NCBI GenBank assembly: GCA_013298415.1
Contig: JAAFHN010000073.1
Coordinates: forward strand, 1-9,758
DNA: 9,758 nucleotides
Origin: Comamonadaceae bacterium
GTDB lineage: Bacteria > Pseudomonadota > Gammaproteobacteria > Burkholderiales > Burkholderiaceae_C
Direction of reading: 5' to 3'
Both the position numbers and the translations under genes were made by a program. Positions within the stretch are counted from its first letter, which is position 1. Every line of letters starts with the position of its first letter. The notes below the pieces were generated by a model, which did no database searches, had not been told where the DNA came from, and saw only the letters and a program-made list of their open reading frames with translations. This document shows, in pieces, positions 5,826 through 9,758 of this stretch.

Positions 5826-7083
5826 GGATCTCTCGGGCGCTGAGCGGTTTGGCGAAAGCCTTGCGCTGATCGCGCAGAAACGGCCGGTCGATGTGGTCGG
5901 CCAGCGTGGCGATGTCTTTGGCGGGCACGCCGTGTTTTGCGAAATGCGCCTGCCAGCCGTCCACAACCTGCGCCACCGCTCGCACCTCGCTTTGGGCATC
6001 CGCAGGCTTCAGGCCAAAGAGCGCGGCATCAGACAGCGCGTTTTCCAGCGTTGAATCCGCCTCCAGCTTGCCCACCCGCATTTGCTGGTAGCCCAGGCTC
6101 TGCGCACTCGGCAGCACATCGTAGGCGGGCGAAAGCGCGAACTCGCCAGTGTCGCTCATCAGCAGCGCGTGGTTTTTCTCGTGGTCGTCGGTGTTGTCGA
6201 TCAAGATGTTGAACACCATGCGGCGAAACAACTCCTTCATCTGCTCGCGGTAGCCCGGCACGCCGCGCCTGCGAAGCCATTGCGCAAGCTCAGGGTAGCC
6301 CAGGCGTTCACCTGCCGCTTGCAGGGCCACTTTGGCGCTCAGCGCATGAAGGCGCTGGCCGCTGGGCGCGCGGTCAAAGCGCGCCACCGCAACTGCGTGG
6401 TGGCTTCGGCCTGGCACTGGCAACACCTGCGTGCTGGCCACGCGAATGCCCGCGAGTGCTGCCAATCTCATGCTCGCGTGTTCGGCCAAACCGGAGTCAA
6501 AGGCATCGCCTGCCTCGCCAAACTTGAGCACGTGCGCTTGGCCGCCGAGCGAGATCAGCGCTTTGGGCCGCGTGCCGCCCATGCTGGCACCGGCCCCCAG
6601 CAAGCGGCGCAGTTGCGCATCGCTTGCCCGCTCGCCCTCGCTCACCTGGCGCACGAGCGCTGCCAGCGCCTCCAAGTCTGCCAATTGCGGCAAAGGCCCG
6701 ATCCATCTCGGCTCGTAGTGGGCATCAGACGTGGACACGCCGAGCGCGCCAAAGCGCTCGTCGCCCGCCAAATGCAAAAACTCCATCAGTGAAAGCCGCG
6801 CGGGTTTGTCGAGCACGCGAATCACGCGCTCGCCCCAGCGGTCGGGCCGCGCATCGTCCACCGCGCCTGCGGCGGATTCGGCCTGCGCGGGCAAGTGCAG
6901 CGCGGCATTCAGCGGCAGATCCTCGCTCAGCGCAACGCCATTCGCGCGCCAAGCATCCGCATAGCGCAGCGACACGCCGCGCAAGGTGCGCACCGTCTCC
7001 AGCTTGCCGATCAGCCGGGGCGAGGCAGGATTGGCCAGCCACCACAGGTGCAGCGTGTCGTGGGCTGGGAAGGCGGAAGACAT
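5788..7083 (-). CDS. hipA: HipA-family serine/threonine kinase toxin
   Basis: 431 aa from the ATG complementary to 7081-7083, 2 nt after the hipB stop. A TTG two codons earlier (7089) would overlap that stop and is also possible. HipA features are complete: an N-terminal subdomain (1-100), ERFGALGVS (109-117), the nucleotide-loop region GAGASMGGTRPKA (163-175), the catalytic loop FNILIDNTDDHEKNH (291-305, with D299 as catalytic base and N304 binding metal), and SPAYDVL (318-324, D322 as the DFG-like aspartate). E. coli HipA phosphorylates glutamyl-tRNA synthetase GltX; the target of this one is unknown. It is translated behind hipB, so the antitoxin is made first. No key residue is missing. 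Its 3' end overlaps vapC by 38 bp. Confidence 0.9.
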   Translation of the reverse strand: MSSAFPAHDTLHLWWLANPASPRLIGKLETVRTLRGVSLRYADAWRANGVALSEDLPLNAALHLPAQAESAAGAVDDARPDRWGERVIRVLDKPARLSLMEFLHLAGDERFGALGVSTSDAHYEPRWIGPLPQLADLEALAALVRQVSEGERASDAQLRRLLGAGASMGGTRPKALISLGGQAHVLKFGEAGDAFDSGLAEHASMRLAALAGIRVASTQVLPVPGRSHHAVAVARFDRAPSGQRLHALSAKVALQAAGERLGYPELAQWLRRRGVPGYREQMKELFRRMVFNILIDNTDDHEKNHALLMSDTGEFALSPAYDVLPSAQSLGYQQMRVGKLEADSTLENALSDAALFGLKPADAQSEVRAVAQVVDGWQAHFAKHGVPAKDIATLADHIDRPFLRDQRKAFAKPLSAREILRAALNPMARDR

Positions 7084-7085
7084 GC

Positions 7086-7448
7086 TCAACCCGGGTTGCC
7101 CTGCTCAAGCCGCGCAGCCACCGAAGCCCGCTTGCGCACCGATCTCACACTGGCCGCACGCACGGCATCTTCCAGCGCGCCCGCATCGTGCTGAGGCGCG
7201 GCCAGCTCAGCAAGCGCCTGCGCGCGGCCCATCATCCACAGCGCCGTGGCGATCAGCCCAAACGACACCCCCGGATCGCCCCGCTCCATCCGCGCAAGCG
7301 TAGGCTCCGACACCCCCAGCCGCCCCGCCCAAACCTTGCGCGACTCCCGCCTGCGCTTGCGCGCCAGCGCCAAATGCTCCCCCAACACCCGCATCTGCGC
7401 CAGCACGGCGGCAGGCAGTTGATGGATGGCTTCAGGTTGTTTGGGCAT
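7086..7448 (-). CDS. hipB: HipB-like XRE/Cro helix-turn-helix antitoxin
   Basis: 120 aa. The helix-turn-helix lies at about residues 24-70: LALARKRRRESRKVWAGR, then LGVSEPTLARMERG, then a helix LIATALWMMG. The C-terminal tail is basic (VRSVRKRASVAARLEQGNPG) and lacks the hydrophobic ending of E. coli HipB. Its stop is 2 nt from the hipA ATG. Start choice: the ATG at 7446-7448 has no Shine-Dalgarno and sits 1 nt from an operator-like dyad, so the transcript may have almost no leader. M19 is an internal alternative, but the N-terminal segment looks like other members of the family. It is expected to bind HipA and repress the hipBA promoter. Confidence 0.85.
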   Translation of the reverse strand: MPKQPEAIHQLPAAVLAQMRVLGEHLALARKRRRESRKVWAGRLGVSEPTLARMERGDPGVSFGLIATALWMMGRAQALAELAAPQHDAGALEDAVRAASVRSVRKRASVAARLEQGNPG

Positions 7449-7449
7449 G

Positions 7450-7489
7450 CATAGAGTTTATCAAATCAGCGATAAAAATTAAGTCTATG
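7450..7489. promoter_or_regulatory. Nested dyad, likely hipB operator
   Basis: Two inverted repeats are nested: an outer pair CATAGA (7450-7455) and TCTATG (7484-7489), and an inner pair TTTATC-N8-GATAAA (7457-7476). E. coli HipB binds TATCC-N8-GGATA. The inner dyad has related TATC/GATA half sites with an 8-base spacer between the arms. The position directly before the hipB start suits autorepression. Assignment to HipB is inference. Confidence 0.55.
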
Positions 7490-7587
7490 TTGTTTTTGAA
7501 TTTCTCAGAAAACCAGAGCAGCCGGACGCAAAAGACGCAAAGGTTTCGCCAAAAGCGCAAAACGCAGCCATGCTTGAACTCAGATAC

Positions 7588-7604
7588 GCTACGTAATATG
7601 TAGC
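7588..7604. promoter_or_regulatory. Palindrome GCTAC-N7-GTAGC, copy 3
   Basis: The same layout as the copies at 1223 and 3268: 17 bp in all, here with 5-bp perfect arms around GTAATAT. It lies inside the long inverted repeat, 140 bp upstream of hipB. On the minus strand it reads TGCTACATA, only a weak extended -10. The role is unknown. Confidence 0.45.
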
Positions 7605-7631
7605 AAAAAACATTGAAAATACCTGGACAGA

Positions 7632-7664
7632 GGCGGCTTTTCTCATCGAAGACCGCCCTTTTTT
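7632..7664 (+). terminator. Possible hairpin terminator (plus strand)
   Basis: GGCGG (7632-7636) pairs with CCGCC (7653-7657), with a partly paired interior, followed by C and a run of six T (7659-7664). It would work only for plus-strand transcripts, yet no plus-strand gene lies just upstream. It could be part of the inverted-repeat structure instead. Confidence 0.3.
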
Positions 7665-7726
7665 GCGGCTTTTGCGAAGTTTCTGCGTCTTTTGCGTCGG
7701 GCTGTCCCTGCTCCCTCAACCCGCGC

Positions 7727-9758
7727 CTACACCAACACCCGCTCGATCCCACCCGCGTTGGCTTTGGCCACGTACTCGGGCATCCACTGGGGGCCTAGGA
7801 TTTTGTTGGCCATTTCGACCACGATGTAGTCGGCTTCCAGGAGGCCGTTTTGCAGGTCGTTTTGGTAGCGGTTGAGGCCCATCAGGCAGCTGGGGCAGCT
7901 CGTCAGGATCTTCACGTTGCCGGTCTCGCTCACCGTGCCTGCTTCGCGCAGCCGGGCTTCGCCTTTTTGGATTTCTTCTTCTTTGCGGAATCGGATTTGC
8001 GTGGAAATGTCGGGGCGGTTGGTGGCCAAGCCGCCTGATTCGCCGCAGCAGCGTTTGCTCTCCACCACCGCATCGCCCATGAGCGCTTTCACGGTTTTCA
8101 TGGGCTCTTGCTGCTTCATCGGGCTGTGGCAGGGGTCGTGGTACAGGTAGCCTTGATTGCCACCGAGCGTGATGCCTTTTTCGAGCAAAAACTCATGGAT
8201 GTCGATGATGCGGCAGCCGGGGAAGATTTTGTCGAACTGGTAACCCTGGAGCTGGTCGTAGCAGGTGCCGCAGCTCACCACCACGGTTTTGATGTCGAGG
8301 TAGTTGAGCGTGTTGGCAACCCGGTGAAAGAGCACCCGGTTGTCGGTGATCATTTTTTCGGCTTTGTCGAACTGGCCGCTGCCGCGCTGCGGGTAGCCGC
8401 AGCACAGGTAGCCCGGTGGCAACACAGTTTGCACGCCTGCGTGCCAGAGCATGGCTTGCGTGGCCAGGCCCACTTGGCTGAAGAGCCGCTCTGAGCCGCA
8501 GCCCGGGAAATAAAACACCGCTTCGGATTCCGCGCTCAGATCCGGGTTGCGGATGATGGGCACGTAGTCTTTGTCTTCAATGTCCAGCAGGGCGCGGGCG
8601 GTTTTCTTGGGCAAGCCGCCGGGCATCTTTTTGTTGATGAAGTGGATGACTTGCTCTTTGATCGGCGCTGCGCCCACTGTGGCAGGCGGGGCCTCGGTTT
8701 GGCGCGATGCGGCGGGGGCCAAGAGCCGGTTTGCCAGGCGCTGGGCTTTGAAGCTCCAGTCCGTGAGCGTGTGCGCCGCATTGATGGCGGTTGGGTTCAC
8801 CGTGCCGATGAACCAGCTTTGAAACTCTGCTGCCGGGCGGAATGATTTTTGGCCCATTTTGCGCAGCAGGTTGCGCATGTTCATGCTCACATCGCCAAAG
8901 TCGATCTTCACCGGGCAGGGGCTCAGGCACTTGTGGCACACGGTGCAGTGGTCGGCCACGTCTTCAAACTCTTCCCAGTGCTTGATGCTCACGCCTCGGC
9001 GCGTTTGCTCTTCGTACAAGAAGGCCTCGATCAATAGCGAGGTGGCCAAAATTTTGTTGCGCGGGCTGTACAGCAAATTGGCGCGCGGCACGTGCGTGGC
9101 GCACACCGGCTTGCACTTGCCGCAGCGCAGACAGTCTTTGATGCTGTCGGCAATCGCGCCGATGTCTGACTGCTGCATGATGAGCGATTCATGCCCCATC
9201 AGGCCGAAGCTGGGCGTGTAGGCGTGGGTCAGGTCTGCAAAACGGGTTGGCGCGTCGTCTTGGCCCGTTTTTGAAGCGATATTGCTCTTCTGTCCTGGTG
9301 TTTTGGATATGTGTTGCTCTTGAATTGAGAGCGCTGCATCACCCGTTGTCTGTGACTCGTCGCTCCCCGTTCGCCCTGACTCGTCGCTCTCCGTTCGCCC
9401 TGAGCTTGTCGAAGGGCTCGGCAGGGCTTCGACAAGCTCAGCCCGAACGGAGGGGGCGGTATCAGCACGAACGGAGGGGGTGGTATCAGCCCGAACGGAG
9501 GAGGCGGTCTCCGTTCGCCCTGAGGTATCGAAGGGCATGGCGATGGGCTTCGATACCTCAGCCCGAACGGAGAGGTGGTGAGCGGGTTGGCGCAGCAATT
9601 TGCCTTTGTTGAACCGCCCCTGTGGATCAATCCTGGCCTTGTACGCGGCAAACGGAGCCAGCTCCTCATCGCTCAAAAACTCCAGCTTGGTGATGCCAAT
9701 GCCGTGCTCGCCCGAGATCACGCCATCCAAGCTGCGGGCGAGCGCCATGATGCGGGCC
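7727..9758 (-). CDS. FAD-linked oxidoreductase with 4Fe-4S and two CCG domains (C-terminal part; N-terminus outside window)
   Basis: The frame is open from the right edge to the TAG at 7727-7729. The ATG at 9748 is internal, since coding continues upstream of it. Numbering from that Met, residues 1-52 are the end of a GlcD-type FAD oxidase domain (SGEHGIG at 12-18, ending DPQGRFNKGKLL). Then comes a repeat-derived linker (about 56-132). A ferredoxin-like domain has two 4Fe-4S motifs: C206xxC209xxC212xxxC216 and C268xxC271xxC274xxxC278. Two CCG cysteine domains follow, with CCG at 449-451 and 567-569, of the kind found in GlpC, LutA and HdrB. FAD plus Fe-S plus CCG in one chain is known in D-lactate dehydrogenase-like enzymes that pass electrons to the respiratory chain, and in long Burkholderiales proteins often annotated DUF3683. 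The substrate, probably a 2-hydroxy acid, is inferred. All iron-binding cysteines expected are present. Confidence 0.9.
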   Translation of the reverse strand, partial: ARIMALARSLDGVISGEHGIGITKLEFLSDEELAPFAAYKARIDPQGRFNKGKLLRQPAHHLSVRAEVSKPIAMPFDTSGRTETASSVRADTTPSVRADTAPSVRAELVEALPSPSTSSGRTESDESGRTGSDESQTTGDAALSIQEQHISKTPGQKSNIASKTGQDDAPTRFADLTHAYTPSFGLMGHESLIMQQSDIGAIADSIKDCLRCGKCKPVCATHVPRANLLYSPRNKILATSLLIEAFLYEEQTRRGVSIKHWEEFEDVADHCTVCHKCLSPCPVKIDFGDVSMNMRNLLRKMGQKSFRPAAEFQSWFIGTVNPTAINAAHTLTDWSFKAQRLANRLLAPAASRQTEAPPATVGAAPIKEQVIHFINKKMPGGLPKKTARALLDIEDKDYVPIIRNPDLSAESEAVFYFPGCGSERLFSQVGLATQAMLWHAGVQTVLPPGYLCCGYPQRGSGQFDKAEKMITDNRVLFHRVANTLNYLDIKTVVVSCGTCYDQLQGYQFDKIFPGCRIIDIHEFLLEKGITLGGNQGYLYHDPCHSPMKQQEPMKTVKALMGDAVVESKRCCGESGGLATNRPDISTQIRFRKEEEIQKGEARLREAGTVSETGNVKILTSCPSCLMGLNRYQNDLQNGLLEADYIVVEMANKILGPQWMPEYVAKANAGGIERVLV
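9354..9401. repeat. 24-bp tandem repeat, 2 copies, in coding sequence
   Basis: Two adjacent 24-bp units (9354-9377 and 9378-9401) differ at one position. Each ends with CCGTTCGCCCT, the outer part of the hairpin repeat that follows. On the coding (minus) strand they encode the 8-residue units GRTESDES and GRTGSDES. Confidence 0.75.
9389..9452. repeat. REP-like inverted repeat A (GAGCTTGTCGA core)
   Basis: Arms of 29 bp (9389-9417 and 9424-9452), 25 of 29 positions complementary, around a 6-base spacer. Each arm carries its own small hairpin: GCCCT/AGGGC in the left and GGGCT/AGCCC in the right, each enclosing the GAGCTTGTCGA core or its complement. This palindromic family (core TTCGACAAGCTCAG) is widespread in Proteobacteria as dispersed intergenic repeats. 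Here it is translated in frame in the oxidoreductase as VRAELVEA and STSSGRTE. Confidence 0.8.
9439..9510. repeat. 24-bp tandem repeat, 3 copies, in coding sequence
   Basis: Three 24-bp units (9439-9462, 9463-9486, 9487-9510), each containing CGAACGGAGG, which is the outer end of the hairpin repeats. On the coding strand they encode TASSVRAD, TTPSVRAD and TAPSVRAE. A related fourth unit starts at 9559 after hairpin B. Confidence 0.75.
9509..9572. repeat. REP-like inverted repeat B (GAGGTATCGA core)
   Basis: Arms of 28 bp (9509-9536 and 9545-9572) around an 8-base spacer. The flanks CTCCGTTCG and CGAACGGAG are the same as in repeat A, but the core is GAGGTATCGA instead of GAGCTTGTCGA. It is translated in frame as VRAEVSKP and PFDTSGRTE. 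Confidence 0.78.

Larger units (their letters stand above)
7519..7704. repeat. Long imperfect inverted repeat with GACGCAAAAG arms
   Basis: The left arm (7519-7562) and right arm (7661-7704) are about 44 bp each. They include a perfect 15-bp match, GACGCAAAAGACGCA at 7525-7539 against its reverse complement at 7684-7698. The match continues imperfectly through TTCGC, AAAAGC and GCAAAA blocks. About 98 bp lie between the arms. A lone piece of the same repeat is at 2683-2700. The origin is unknown; no transposase-like ORF or clear target duplication is visible. Confidence 0.65.
7449..7726. other. 278-bp intergenic region between hipB and the oxidoreductase gene
   Basis: It is much more AT-rich than its flanks and has no believable gene. 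It contains the hipB operator dyad (7450-7489), two arms of a long inverted repeat (7519-7562 and 7661-7704), a GCTAC palindrome (7588-7604) and a terminator-like hairpin (7632-7664). Both flanking genes are on the minus strand. Confidence 0.7.

Noticed and set aside
5937..6792. Plus-strand open frames across the hipA gene
   Set aside because: The minus-strand frame encodes complete HipA kinase motifs; the plus-strand frames have none.
9354..9582. CRISPR array
   Set aside because: The repeats are tandem without unique spacers, are partly inverted, and lie inside an open reading frame. No cas gene is near.
9247..9612. Plus-strand frame with the peptide PFALSLSKG and repeats of PERRG
   Set aside because: This is the familiar chance translation of the palindromic hairpin repeat. 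The true coding strand here is minus, where FAD and Fe-S motifs flank it.

Overview
The window is high-GC, densely coded bacterial DNA. Gene families, short intergenic gaps and the repeat types point to a betaproteobacterium of the order Burkholderiales, probably Comamonadaceae. The best markers are the long FAD-linked oxidoreductase with Fe-S and CCG domains at the right end, and palindromes of the form GCTAC-N7-GTAGC in intergenic gaps. No rRNA, tRNA, CRISPR array, transposase or phage gene was seen.

Layout. (1) 1-1032, minus: secreted protein with two FecR domains, C-terminus beyond the left edge. (2) 1033-1311: divergent intergenic region with a palindromic promoter-like element. (3) 1312-3192, plus: a run of three genes, namely an exported SUMF1/FGE-fold protein without the FGE catalytic cysteines, an exported histidine phosphatase and a GNAT acetyltransferase. 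(4) 3307-4653, plus: class I SAM methyltransferase with an NPPW motif, behind an extended -10 promoter embedded in a second copy of the palindrome. (5) 4619-5077, minus: HIT-family protein, overlapping the methyltransferase tail to tail. (6) 5128-5825, plus: VapB/VapC toxin-antitoxin pair with an ACCCAT-type operator. (7) 5788-7448, minus: HipB/HipA toxin-antitoxin pair with a nested dyad operator; hipA and vapC overlap tail to tail by 38 bp. (8) 7449-7726: intergenic region with the hipB operator, a third palindrome copy and a long inverted repeat built on GACGCAAAAG. (9) 7727 to beyond the right edge, minus: C-terminal two thirds or less of the FAD/4Fe-4S/CCG oxidoreductase. The linker between its FAD and Fe-S domains holds an in-frame block of REP-like hairpins and 24-bp tandem repeats (9354-9582).

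How it fits together. The centre (about 5.1-7.5 kb) is a small accessory island of two autoregulated type II toxin-antitoxin modules pointing at each other, set between housekeeping-type genes. The two exported enzymes at 1312-2661 are probably co-transcribed. The most unusual signals are non-genic: the repeat block translated inside the oxidoreductase, the three matching promoter-zone palindromes, and the long inverted repeat upstream of hipBA. I did not find a convincing wholly new multi-gene system.
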